This document shows positions 11,001-21,240 of a DNA stretch of 64,000 bases, one piece after another. The notes beneath the pieces were generated by a model. That model was not told where the DNA came from and did not search any database. It saw only the letters and a program-made list of their open reading frames with translations. Origin of the DNA: Turritopsis dohrnii (taxonomy: Eukaryota > Cnidaria > Hydrozoa > Anthoathecata > Oceaniidae). Positions within the stretch are counted from its first letter, which is position 1. Every line of letters starts with the position of its first letter. Where the stretch lies: assembly GCA_027922465.2 (NCBI GenBank), contig BQMF02000224.1, positions 310,001 through 374,000 on the forward strand, in the 5' to 3' direction. Both the position numbers and the translations under genes were made by a program.

Positions 11001-14000
11001 CTTTGATTTACAAATGTTTAAATGTACTTCGTCAAACCGTAGATGATTGAATAAACACTGCAGCGCTTATTCAGGTCCTTAGCTTTTAGATGCGGCGTTT
11101 AATTGCGTCACAATGACAAGTTTAATACAATTGAGCAAGCTATGTCAGATTAGTTATGACGTAGACAATTATTTAAATTCAATTTATTTCAAACAACATT
11201 TTTTCATGTTTTTTACAGTGAAGCCAAAGTTTCTCATACAGGAGTGTCTCAGAAAGACCACTTGTAACAATGACAGGGGTGCCTCAGAAAGACCACTTGT
11301 AACAATGACGATACGAGTACAAACATAAGTACTGTCAATTTTATAACCGAGCATGTTGATAAGATAAACGTTTTCGGATTTAAATGCGCAAATTGGGCTG
11401 GTGCATCAGACGGCAAATGTTTCGTTGTTTTTTTGCGTTTCGAATCAACATCTTCATTTCTAGTTGTTCTTTTATAATTGCATTCAGTTTCCAGCAATGT
11501 TCGTAATTAAGCTTTCTTAAGGAATGTTTTAATTATATCGATTTTGATTTTCTCTGATAATGCAAAATGTCTACCTGTAGGTATATGGAATGTCGAACAT
11601 ACTTTCAAAGTCTATTGATAACAGCTCAAAATCGGGGTTTTATTAATCTTACCTTTGACATAATGCATGACTACATAAAACTAGCAAATGCATGCAATGA
11701 ACCGATATTACTGCTATTACCGCCAACACGGCAGGACCAACCTAAAGGAGAAAACTCCAGTCATTTTTCTGTCCAATACATAGCAAACTGTAAGCTTGTT
11801 GCCATCAGCATATGGTGCACTTTTATAAGACCAAAGTTTATGTTGAAAACATTTATGCTTGCTTACATATAGTTCAACCAATGATTTTGAAAGCATCAAA
11901 ACTTTTGGTGTAAACCTTGCAAAATTTGTTTGAGTTATTGAGGGTTAGATTCAGGCTTTGTCTCGTTCTTTCAGACTATTTTAAGAAGCTTTTAACCGAG
12001 GAGTTTGATGCTTTCAAATTGTTAGATGAACATACTCTTTTAACGGGAACTTTATAGAGAGGAGACATTGTCAGGAAAAAAATACTCTTCACAATAGCAC
12101 TAAATTTTGTACGTTGGGTTACGTGAAGCTTTTTCTAATTACGTTGATTTGAATGCGTACAAACATGACTAAAAAGTATCTGATGAGCACTCACCAAAAC
12201 ACCCGCGTGTTTGATTGCGATCGGTAAGCCAATAATTCCAGTGCCTATATTGCCTTTTAAAATATGCATTGATACTTGCCAGTTTCTGTAAAATATCAAA
12301 CATAGAGATTGTATCTGTTTATAGGGAGAGTTGACCAACGAATCCTTGAAAAGAATATTTTTATGGTATTGTATCAAATCAGCCTGGTGAGCAGGCGGTG
12401 TTCAGCAGAGGCTAATGTTTGGTTTCAAATAAATCATTCAGGTATCATTTGCAACGAAATCCAAATAGCTTATGCCCTATGTCGTAAACCAACTCGAACT
12501 TGAAAGTAGCCGTCAAAAAGAGCCTTCAAAATTGTCAACTTTGTCGTTGATCAAGTTCCAATATGGTTTTACCAAAGTAGGTTCGTGTTGTTTTAAGTTA
12601 AACCGAGTAGACCTGGTTAACTTGGTTTAAAGTTGGTTTACGACATCTGCGTCATATTTTCAATGACAGACGGACTTTTAATCTGATTGACGGTTGTTAT
12701 TGTGTTAAAGCAACCTGTACGCACTCGAGTGAATCTTCCGATTCTTCTCTGGTTAGCTGTGTATCATTTGTACCATTCAACCTGAAAGAACGAAGAATTA
12801 TTTCTTAAACGAGAGAAATACTGAAAAATCACGTAATCAGTACTTTTTTCGCTTACAAAGTATTTCATCTAAACCGAATTCAATCTTAAACGTTTTCTCA
12901 TTTTTTTTTTTTCATAGACTGGACTTGGAATTTGGAAGAGGGTTGCAATGACAACAATTTCTTATAAAAAAGCTAAAATGTTAAAATGTAGTCGGTTAAG
13001 TCAGAAATGTCAGGGAAAGCAGGGATGTATGAGGAGATGGATAGTGAACGAGTATCAGTCTATTTTTATCAACCTTGTTGTCTATTCAATTTTACGTGAT
13101 ATTTTAAAACAAAAGAATCTTTTCCTTAAACCAATCAGATTGTATTTTATTGTTTGAGTTGGACGAATGAAATTATTTATAGTTTTTCGTCCTGAACGTA
13201 CAAGCCAGAATACCTTTCAATATGTAAAACAGTAACACGTGTTTTGATAATGAGGAATTAAAGTTTGAAGATCTCGATTTTGACGAAGATATTGAGGGTT
13301 TAGTCGATACTGTGATTATGTCAGATGATTATGTCTGGCTGATTTTGACGTGGCTGTAGATGATTTGGATGAGGACTTAACAAGAAGACAATTGCCAAAG
13401 AAGAGTTTCACATGCAGATTGAACTTTGGGTCTGTTACAAGAGTATTAGCATTTTGTCCATCCGACACGATAACTGTTTCAATTATTTTTTGACTATCAT
13501 CCTTGTAGAAATCATGTTTTGGAATTTTGTATTTTGTCTATTCTAGTATACTTTCGAAAAACGTTTGCTTGATATTGTATCATAAACGTGCTGTTTTTTA
13601 TATAGCCCTAAGTATCGATTTGTCCGTCCGACATAGAACAAGTATTTTTGTAACCGACCCCTTAGCTCACAATTTGAAAATACATTGAGTCAACATCAAC
13701 TTGGTTGAAGATTTATTGAAGATTTCAGTAAACGAAAAGAGCTGATGTTTCCAAAATTTCACAAAATTACAGAGACCGCGGAGCAAAATTTCGTTTGAGG
13801 GGGCTGACTTATTAGGGCCAAGAAAAACAAAACATTAAAATCAAAAATTGACAACAAAGCTATGCTTGCTATGAGAAAGTCAATCTCAAAGTCAACTTGC
13901 AGCAAAAAGAATTAGACAATTCTGCACAATACACTATTTGTTTCCTTATTACTAATCTTGATTGTGTTGTTATTTACACAAAGATAGTTTGAGTTGAAGC

Positions 14001-17000
14001 AAAGCAGAAATACTTAATAAAGATATTATTCCAAAGTTTTTGAAAATATTTTACTTTACATTGTTTTGTTTTTCCCACCAAACACCATGACGTCCTTATG
14101 ACGTCATAATCTAGTCGGACGATGACCTTATAAGACGTTATGAGAAGGTCATCAAAACGTCATATTTGCAACGAAAAGCGACATCAGATCCGTGACGTCG
14201 CAAGGACGTCATCAAGTAACCTCCTTGTGACCTAGCTGTTTCACTGAGAGTCTTCTGCGACGTCACTGAGACGTCATATGACCACGTCCTGACATTATTA
14301 TTACGATTGAAAATTTGCTTAATCACGATAGAACGCACAGATTTTGACCTTATCGAAGTTTGGGAATAAAGAGAGATTCTTCTACGACGCCACTACAACG
14401 TCACTGAGACGTCATACGACCCAGTCTTGACATTTTTATCACCATTGAAAACGCACAGATTTTGGCCTTACCAAAGTGATGGGAATAAATAAATGCATAT
14501 TTTCAGCTTATCTTCTAAATAAATATATACACTTAAAAAATACGATACAAGAAAACTGTTTCTTTCAGTTTATTTTTTCTTCAACCGTTCAGGAGCATGT
14601 TTTAAAACATCAATTATCACATTGTTCACAGAAGCTTTTTTAGCCACTGGCAGAAACCTCACAGCTTACACACGCACTATCATACAACGTGCTACTGTTA
14701 TGGGGTGATCACATGGAGGGGGGCTAGCTCGGTTTGCCGAGATCTCGCTACTATTAAGAAAGTGTCATAAATTTGTGTTTGTGATCACATGAGAAACGAG
14801 CCAGCCCGCTTTGCCGAGATCTCGCTTTATTTAACCGAGATCTCGGTAAAGCGGGCTGAAGAATTTCTCATGTGATGGCTTTCAACCGGGCTGGCCCCCT
14901 TTGTCGGGATGAAATTGCATACACGGCGCATGCGTAAAGTTGAAAAATATAACAAATGTCACGTCATCAGTTCTTTAGCCCGGTTAAGCGGGCTCATACT
15001 TTTCCATGTGATCATAAAAATTTATCAGCCCGCCTAACCGAGCCTTACCGAGTTTACCGGGCTAGCCCTCCTCATGTGATCACCCACTTAGAATCAAAAA
15101 TCATCTTATATAATGTAACGAGAGCGAAGTGTCAATTGTACTAATAGTGATCCCAATAGGACAAAATACAAAAAAGCGATACGCAACGCCAGAGATCATA
15201 GAAAACGCGCGCACGGACCGAATCAATGGACCTCAGCAAAGTTGAAAATAAAAACAAAGCAATTATAAAGGGCATATAAAATGCAATCACGTTTCGCACG
15301 TGAAAACAAACTTTTACTTGTTTGGTGAAATACTACATTGTTATTATTTTATAATCCATATTTTTTCTACTTTGTGTATAAACATATACTTATGGTTTTG
15401 TACAAAAATGTTAAAACGACTGTTGTCAAAAAAAGTTACATTTTTACTTTTATAGAAAACCTGCTACTAACTATTTAAGGCACTTTTTTCAAGACATTTT
15501 GTTTTGAACTTGTTATGCGGTTCTAACAGTTCCATAGGATACGCGGAACTCGACTGTATTTGTAAACCGACTTTACGTTTTTATGTCGTAAGTACGACCA
15601 TTAGGTCAGGGTTTGGTCGTCTTTTCGTCACCTTGGTTACGTCATATTAAGTGACTTTAAATAACGTCATAAAAAAGTCACAAAGAAGTTATATGACTTC
15701 CTGACCAGATTAAGACGTTGTGGCGACGTCATAGTGACGTCATGTGTTTGGTGGGTTCTTTTAACAACTGTTTTGGATGTAGAGCTGTTTTTACAGAACT
15801 ATGATCTAGCAATTTCAACTTGAAGTTTTGTTTTAACCCTTCAATGAAGTATTGGCATCACAACTCGTGGCTATGCCTTTCTCGGGAAAATGTTCATTGT
15901 CGGGAAGTCTTGTTAAAAGTTAAACTAAAAGTTATCGACCTTCTATTATTATATTATATTACCTTCTAGTATTATACTTATCCAGAAACAAATGTGCTAG
16001 GGTTGGTACCGTCCACTATTCGAAATATTTTCATACAGTTTTTTGCCAGATGAGAGAAATGTTCATTTTTCCTTTTTCACAAGCTCTGTGTTATCGACTA
16101 TAACTAAATGTCTATAATCTCGCATTATGTAGTGACCTGGAACGACACCATTTTTAAGGGATAGCTAACCAGGAAATGGAATATTGGGAAAAAGCATTGC
16201 AAGATTTGAAGAGAAGAACCAGTTAATTCTTCATAATACATAAATTCATTTAAAAAGAATAAAATTGAATGAAAGAGAAAAAATTGGCGCCCTATAGTAG
16301 CCCCAGGTATATATAAATCCATGATTTTTGGCAATATCCCTCACAGTCATTCGTGGCTGTTATCTTTGTATCTTCAAACATAACTGTAAATTATGGACAT
16401 TTAATTGTTGAGACTTCTGTGAATCTTGACAATTCACCCTCCACGCAGCTTGTAATTACCACTTGATTTCTTACAACGTCCCAGTTTAGGTTTACATACT
16501 TCACAAATAAACGGTGGATGAACTGTTGGAATATCATCTGTCCAATTATTCCCAAATTTCATCTTTATATATAATCCAGTAGATTCTTCGGATTCTTATA
16601 CTTGTCATAAATCTTTATTTTGTTGGCACATACACGACATACACACTTTCTCTTGTGAAATATCCCTATAATTATTGCCAATGACTTACTGGATGAAATT
16701 TTGAACTGAAAAGACAATTATTCCTTCAGATATACATAATAACAAATTCAATCTGTTTACTGCAGTGACTTCTATCCCAGTGCCGCTTGAAAATACACAG
16801 TGCCGCCACAAACAATCAACTTAAATGCAAACTACCGTCATCAAAGATACCTTTAAACTTATTTACAACACTTCCAGACTTTATTTATATCAGGAATTGA
16901 GTTCTGAAACACTCACTTTTTAACAACGGGAAGTGTTCGTCTAAGAACTTTTACCCACGTGTTTTATAGTTTTTCTTCTTTGGTACGTCGACAGTCCAGA

Positions 17001-18084
17001 CACATTTAACTCTACAATAACTCAGGAATATTTTTTCTTGCTAGGCACCTCTCAGAGTTTTTAAAATACAGTTAAAATTAGCAATTAATTTTCAGGTCCC
17101 CTACGACATACGATTTATCGCCTCTTCGCCATTTGGCATTTTAAACTTCCCGCTGATAACAGAGTTAGAACATCAAACGGTTGCCGACACAATAGAAACA
17201 ATAGATTTTTTAGATACTGAAGCCGTTCACTATCCATCTCCTCACACATCCCTGGGTAAAGCGAAGAAATGCGAAATCGGAACTTGTTTGTATCATTTAC
17301 CGGTACTTTTTTGGAAACGAAACCTTTAGAAGACAGTTACTAGACACTTGGTGGAAGTGTAGTGGACTTCTTGTGAATCTAAATATTTTCCTCATCTAAC
17401 GTTTATTAATTATTGACTGGTGATATAGTTCTAAGATGGGTTTAGCAATTCCTTAACTACAAAACAATCACGAATCTTTTAGTTGAACCTCGTATTTTTA
17501 GCAGAAACCAAAAAAATGAACTGATAAAAATGAGCTGACAATTAACGCTACACTTGAACACGTAACACTTGAACACGTAACACTTGAACACGTAACACTT
17601 GAACACGTAACACTTCAACACGTAGCATTGCATGCAGGCCAGAATTAGATAACTTTATCGAATTTTCGGATACAGTCGCATTTCAAATGTTGCTCGTTTT
17701 GTATAATTAAAAGATTTCTTCACGATATTAGTTGCGCGTTTCTCCAGGTGAAAATATCGTCTGGTTAAATATAAGGCGCAATTAATACTTTCAGGTCTAA
17801 AGCCGATGTACAGTATGTTTCACAAAACTGAAAAAGGGAAATTTCAAAGGAATTGCTATCAACTGTTGCTTCATAACGTCCGCAAATACTTTTTTTCATT
17901 TTATTTTGTTTTCTATGAGCGTATTCGTGAAAGCGATTACTTACGATTTGCCTTTAGTTGTGTCGTCTAGATTCTCATCTGTGATTAACTCAGTGTTACC
18001 GGGTACAATGTCTCGCGGAGGTGATGAGTGTTTCACATTTTCTGAGTTTGAATCGAGCTCAGGCTCGTAGTCTTTATTATCCAT
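7753..18084 (-). CDS. SLC36-type proton-coupled amino-acid transporter, complete, 8 coding exons
   Basis: Joining 18084-17945, 12285-12195, 11741-11653, 10346-10178, 9993-9733, 9335-9169, 8598-8429 and 8081-7753 gives an uninterrupted 471-residue protein. All seven introns are GT-AG and every junction phase matches. Family hallmarks: [13 protein letters not shown] near residue 60 (TM1), QLGFCCVYF near 146, FPLFFG...FAFEGIGV before residue 250, VLPIENKMK after it, [14 protein letters not shown] near 300, [11 protein letters not shown] near 325 and [13 protein letters not shown] near 370. The acidic, Ser-rich N-terminus of about 50 residues and the eleven or so hydrophobic segments fit the family's usual length and topology. 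SLC36/PAT (amino acid/auxin permease superfamily) proteins move small neutral amino acids with protons across the plasma or lysosomal membrane. Substrate and location here are not visible in the sequence. An in-frame TGA lies eight codons before the ATG and supports the start. The exact SLC36 paralogue is not resolved. Confidence 0.93.
8429..8598 (-). CDS. SLC36 exon 7
   Basis: Completes Pro306, then encodes residues 307-362: [32 protein letters not shown], and up to [10 protein letters not shown]. The acceptor follows GAATTTAG and has a weak polypyrimidine tract. The donor is GTGAGT. One base is left over; with GT from exon 8 it gives Cys363. Confidence 0.9.
9169..9335 (-). CDS. SLC36 exon 6
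   Basis: Encodes residues 251-305: [17 protein letters not shown], a hydrophobic helix, then [19 protein letters not shown]. The acceptor is CATTTTAG and the donor is GTAAGTAT. It ends with two bases (CC) of Pro306. Confidence 0.92.
9733..9993 (-). CDS. SLC36 exon 5 (TM4-TM6)
   Basis: The largest internal exon is exactly 87 codons, phase 0 at both ends (residues 164-250). It contains [20 protein letters not shown], the short loop with NPGNFPP, and the conserved [17 protein letters not shown]. The acceptor follows TCTAG and the donor is GTAAGT. The loop before MFDVR is a few residues shorter than in vertebrate SLC36 members; no extra micro-exon is needed to keep the frame. Confidence 0.92.
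10178..10346 (-). CDS. SLC36 exon 4 (TM3; acceptor inside a tandem repeat)
   Basis: Encodes residues 108-163, with YSDVAGVLF and then [21 protein letters not shown]. The only acceptor that both fits the phase and keeps the frame open is the AG at 10347-10348. It lies in the terminal unit of a 23-bp minisatellite, so residues 107-113 are encoded by repeat DNA. The donor is GTACGT. Confidence 0.88.
10329..10443. repeat. 23-bp minisatellite, 5 units, covering an SLC36 splice acceptor
   Basis: Five head-to-tail 23-bp units differ by one or two bases. Each unit, read on the minus strand, contains TTTAG followed by the first 18 coding bases of exon 4. The unit nearest the gene body supplies the real exon start. 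Use of any of the other four AGs puts a TAG stop in frame. Confidence 0.9.
10490..10915. mobile_element. Partial GACGTC/AACGTTG-rich repeat in SLC36 intron 3
   Basis: Dense ACGTCG, GACGTC and AACGTTG motifs occur with the same texture as the TIR elements at 1827 and 14074. The right side ends in TTAACTGGGA, which could be a CCCAGT terminus read inward. A matching left terminus is not clear, so the copy is probably truncated. Confidence 0.45.
11244..11311. repeat. 36-bp direct duplication
   Basis: The segment ...TCAGAAAGACCACTTGTAAC...AATGAC occurs twice in tandem with one or two differences. It lies in SLC36 intron 3. Confidence 0.7.
11653..11741 (-). CDS. SLC36 exon 3 (TM2)
   Basis: Encodes residues 78-106, [18 protein letters not shown] then [11 protein letters not shown]. 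This matches the family TM2 with the conserved HCMHxLVxCSHxLCxR ending. The acceptor is TTTAG and the donor is GTAAGA. The exon ends in phase 2 (AG), and the first base of exon 4 completes Arg107. Confidence 0.92.
12195..12285 (-). CDS. SLC36 exon 2 (TM1)
   Basis: The acceptor follows TTTTACAG and the donor is GTGAGT. It encodes residues 48-77, including [20 protein letters not shown], the glycine-rich unwound first transmembrane helix that forms part of the substrate site in this superfamily. It ends in phase 0. Confidence 0.93.
13225..13390 (+). pseudogene. Acidic-leader ORF remnant of the 7-bp-TSD element, copy 1
   Basis: Reads [20 protein letters not shown] then [11 protein letters not shown], closely matching the better preserved frame on the minus strand at 41466-41696. 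It lacks the ATG segment seen in copy 2 and shifts frame after MSDD. It points inward from the left terminus. Confidence 0.6.
14074..15755. mobile_element. GACGTC-rich TIR element nested in the 7-bp-TSD element
   Basis: The ends are CCCACCAAACACCATGACGTC and its near-inverse ...GACGTCATGTGTTTGGTGGG. The sub-terminal regions (14085-14420 and 15590-15750) are studded with TGACGTCA-type palindromes. TT flanks each end, as for the element at 1827. No coding sequence is seen. A separate MITE sits inside at 14701-15087. Confidence 0.8.
14701..15087. mobile_element. TTA-flanked MITE rich in GAGATCTCGG palindromes, copy 1
   Basis: The termini are TGGGGTGATCACATGGAGG and CCTCATGTGATCACCCAC, flanked by TTA on both sides (14698-14700, 15088-15090). 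Inside are many CCGAGATCTCGG and AACCGGGCT/AGCCCGGTT blocks that can fold into several hairpins. A 3-bp TTA duplication and GGGGTGATC-like ends fit PIF/Harbinger-type MITEs. The second copy is at 55449-55816 in reverse orientation. Confidence 0.85.
16440..16700 (-). pseudogene. RAG1-N-like Cys/His domain remnant, copy 1
   Basis: On the minus strand the translation gives [19 protein letters not shown], a stop, then [20 protein letters not shown] followed by [15 protein letters not shown]. The pattern CxxC, about 35 residues, then DxIPxxHPxFICxxC resembles the N-terminal region of RAG1 (CRFC ... SIHPTEFCHNC) and the N-RAG-like domains carried by some invertebrate transposons. The frame is broken at about residue 25, and it is transcribed inward from the right terminus. 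The assignment is by motif only. Confidence 0.55.
17549..17626. repeat. 15-bp tandem repeat, about 5 units
   Basis: Units of CACTTGAACACGTAA; the last carries CTTCAACACG. The array lies in SLC36 intron 1. Confidence 0.8.
17945..18084 (-). CDS. SLC36 exon 1 (start codon, cytosolic N-terminus)
   Basis: Encodes residues 1-46 plus two bases of codon 47, beginning [18 protein letters not shown]. The stretch is hydrophilic, rich in Asp, Glu, Ser and Pro, and has no membrane segment, as expected for the N-tail of this family. The donor is GTAAGT. Its overhang TC joins the A at the start of exon 2 to make Ser. The next exon is 5.7 kb away, so the link rests on phase, strand and family pattern, not on proximity. 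Confidence 0.85.
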
Positions 18085-18684
18085 GAAGACAATGTTAGAA
18101 GTTCTTCAGTTTGTTCTGCAAAAGCCTGCTAACCTAGAGTTAATGAAGGAGCTTATTGCATCACTTTCAGCATGATAATCTTGTGAAGCGTATCAAAGAT
18201 GACTTTCATTCTATCAGATTTCTTCATTTTACAAAATAATACTCATGAAAAGTTTTTATTAGTTCTTGCACATAAACAAAAACTTTTTATCAATACCTAC
18301 ATGATGGTGGTAATGTTTTTGCCAGCTTTAAACGCAGGCTAACTCTTTTGGTCAAAGCTAAATACCTATTTGGAATGCGATATTTTAACTAAGATACCTA
18401 ATAAGTTATTAAAAGGTTAGCCTTGATACCCTATGTCATATCTTGTTTACTGTAATAACTTGTTTACTGTCCATGAATTTATATCATAAGGAAGATAATA
18501 CTGACTTTTACAAGATGATAACTCCCACGAGGACGGCATTGTAGCCGGCTGAAACAGAATTAATGGAAATTAATGGAAATCTATCTTTTTTATTGTTTTC
18601 AAAAACGCGAATCTCCGAAGAGATCTTTGCAAAGATTCACGATGAAGTGTATTTTATGAATCATAATTCGTTTTGGGGCTAACA
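18085..18684. other. Sequence upstream of the SLC36 start codon
   Basis: This should hold the 5' untranslated region and promoter of the transporter. No TATA box, initiator or upstream exon can be called with confidence. A 13-bp duplication (AATTAATGGAAAT) occurs near 18560-18585. Confidence 0.4.
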
Positions 18685-20805
18685 GAATTTTTTTGCAGAG
18701 TGGAGCTATGCGCAACGGAACTCATTTGGCAAGATCAAATATTGTCATCAAAATACTAACAGAGAGATGCATTTTCGGTTGCCGTAACTCGATGCAACCT
18801 CCTACAGGGTCATACAAAAAGTGCAATTTGGCTCACTTACCTTTGATTTTCGCAAATTTTGGGGTAGATAATAATACGAATGATCAAGCCGAAAAGTGTT
18901 AAGGGTATGGCTTTAAGACAAGTACGATCTGTACTTGAAGCCATGTTTATTCAGCTTGGTGATGTATTTTGATCCACTCTTAACTGTTTTTATTTCCACA
19001 CACAACACAAAACAAGACATTAAAGTCCAATGATGATGATAAAATCTAATGTTTATGTTTATGTTTGCTTGGTGGTGATGATGAGGAGGAGGAGGATGAT
19101 GAACAAAATCGAAAACTGACTTTCGCCTACCTCGTGAAACTGCTATGCCTCCTCACTCGCTGCGGGCGCAACTACAATGGAGTTTACTAATATTGAATTC
19201 CTTCAGAGAATATTTTTCAATAAATATTGTTTACATTTTTTTGTTGTTAGCAGTCCAATTTCATCACAAAAAGTTATTACGATTGTACTCTTTTAAATAA
19301 ACAAATTCCATGATGATGCATACTGTTTTGATGTCTCAGTGATTTAGACATTAGAAAATATCAAAGCCAATTTTTCTGCGCACACATTCTCTGTCACCTG
19401 TTATATATATACGAAACATGCAAATCATTTCCCATGAACAATAATAAGCTTGCAGTAAGAATTTAAAAAGGGTAAATCTGCAAAAGGACTTATTGTGAAT
19501 AAAATTTTGTGGGGCAACAAAAAAAGTATAGTGATGCGAGGAGACATAGTAGTTTCACGAGATGGCGAAAGTCAGTTTTCGATTTTGTTCATCATCCTCC
19601 TTATCACCATCATCATTTTCCAACTTTTCGTGTTGCTGTTACACGGTGGTTTACAATTATTAGCTGATTTTGTTTTTTTCCCTTTCAAAGCATGGTACTG
19701 TAGGTGGCATGTGGGAGACAGAATGTTTTTTTGGTATCTTTATCCTAATTTATTACTATATTTATTTAGGAAGGTCGTATACTAAAATTGCTTGACATTT
19801 TTCATATTACTTTTGTGTTGCATAGTGAAGGGAACGACGAGGATTTTGAAGCACAGCTTGAAATCTGAAAATGTGACAACCATTTCTGTCAATATGATGT
19901 TTTAGCTCCAAATCTTGGCTGCTTCTTTATTTGAAAGCTTGAAACGCTTGAAATGATTTCTAATGGATTTTTCGCTTTATTTTTTTTTTTCGAAAAAAGT
20001 TTGCCTTTTTTCTTTCGGCTCTTACATAATTTTCTTTAACAAATCTTATTTTGATTATACGTATACATGGTTGCAGTTCACACATTTCTTTGGTTTGTAG
20101 CAATACTTTCTGCTATTACTTGTTAAGCCTTATTTACACTTTTTAAAAAGCTAAATTAGCATTAGTGTGACTTAGACCTAAGAGATAACAAAAAGTAACA
20201 AAGTTTTATGCAGATTTTCACCTGCATAAGTAGATCTATTTGGTGTGCATATTCCAAGTTAGTGTAGCCACAGCTACACTATGCCACAAGGTTACACTAC
20301 TCATTAAAAAGTTTGTTGTATTGTAAAACTTAAATAATTACACTCAAATATGTGATTTTCGGCACACACTTTCTTCACTGCATACATACACTTTCGTCAT
20401 GATTTGTATTTGAAATATTGTGTATCTTGCCATACATAAAAGACTGCCTTTGTCAAAAACATTTTTACAAAAATCCTTAAATTACAGAATGTTTTGGTGG
20501 AAAGTTTTCTTTTTTAATTTACAGCTTTCTGTGTGTACAAATTGGAAAGCTTGAACGCGGGGGCATTTTATGCTAGTATTTAGCTACGTGTGTCCGAGTG
20601 AAACTTTATAACTTCGAGAGAAATGACTGAAGGTAAAATAGCTACAGCTTACAAATTCTTTAATTGGATAAGATAACTAAAAATAAACAACAACGAAGAG
20701 CAAAGAAGAGCAAATCAGTTAATTCGTTTTTGTGTAATTGTTATAACTTTACATATGCTACTTGAGTTATTTCTAAAAATATAATAATAGTTACGTAATT
20801 AATAT

Positions 20806-21050
20806 GTCGCCACGGCGCCGTCGCTCGCCGCCCATGTTCAGCATGCGTTGTGTTCACGAAAAATAAAATTAAGGAATTGGCAATGATCCATGTTGTAGAG
20901 CTTGAAAAACTGATCAAAAGATGTATGGGATCGATTTGCTACGACCAACCGTTGCAGAGATATCGTCGATCAAAGATTTTGATGACTTTACAGACCCGTC
21001 CCCCAAAAAAATTGGCCAAACTTTTTTTGTCACCCCATCGCCTGTATCGC
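20806..21050 (-). mobile_element. Truncated Helitron-like copy in arm A
   Basis: Starts at a degenerate terminal hairpin (GCCACGGCGCCGTCGCTCGC) and runs through the family sequence GTTCAGCATGCGTTGTGTTC to CACCCCATCGCCTGTATCGC. Arm B has the uninterrupted site near 38690, where TTTCAG leads straight into the flanking sequence. The 5' half, including the GTCT-type microsatellite, is absent. Confidence 0.75.
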
Positions 21051-21164
21051 AGACTATTTCAAGGCATTATCAAGAGTAATTGATATCAATTTATGAATTG
21101 AGACGAATCACTAATAGTCGTGGAATATCTGGTATATTGGAAACAATGGAACTGCTGAACCAAG

Positions 21165-21240
21165 ACAGGAGTAACAAATGTGATGTATTGGGCATTTCCA
21201 TCATATGTGGTTAGACACTAAAACTATCAGGAAACATTAA
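21165..21240 (-). pseudogene. Zinc-finger-like coding remnant in arm A
   Basis: The minus strand reads WKCPIHHICYSCLGSAVPLF, parallel to CWKCQTRHICYSCLGSAVPL on the plus strand of arm B (about 38540-38605). The CxxC-x5-CxxC spacing kept in both copies suggests a former zinc-binding protein of the element. Flanking frames are broken. Confidence 0.4.

Larger units (their letters stand above)
13020..17254. mobile_element. 7-bp-TSD TIR transposon, copy 1 (in SLC36 intron 1)
   Basis: The termini are CAGGGATGTATGAGGAGATG on the left and its inverse ending CACACATCCCTG on the right, with inverted repeats of about 30 bp. It is flanked by GGGAAAG (13013-13019) and GGTAAAG (17255-17261), a 7-bp duplication with one mismatch. 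It is the inverted paralogue of 39290-41912. Homologous sections include 13030-13410 with the acidic ORF end and 16440-17250 with the finger end. Its middle is occupied by the GACGTC element at 14074-15755. The superfamily is unsettled: the terminus looks hAT-like, but hAT elements make 8-bp duplications. Confidence 0.85.

Noticed and set aside
11567..11872. 101-codon plus-strand ORF
   Set aside because: It is antisense to SLC36 exon 3, whose minus-strand translation has clear family similarity.
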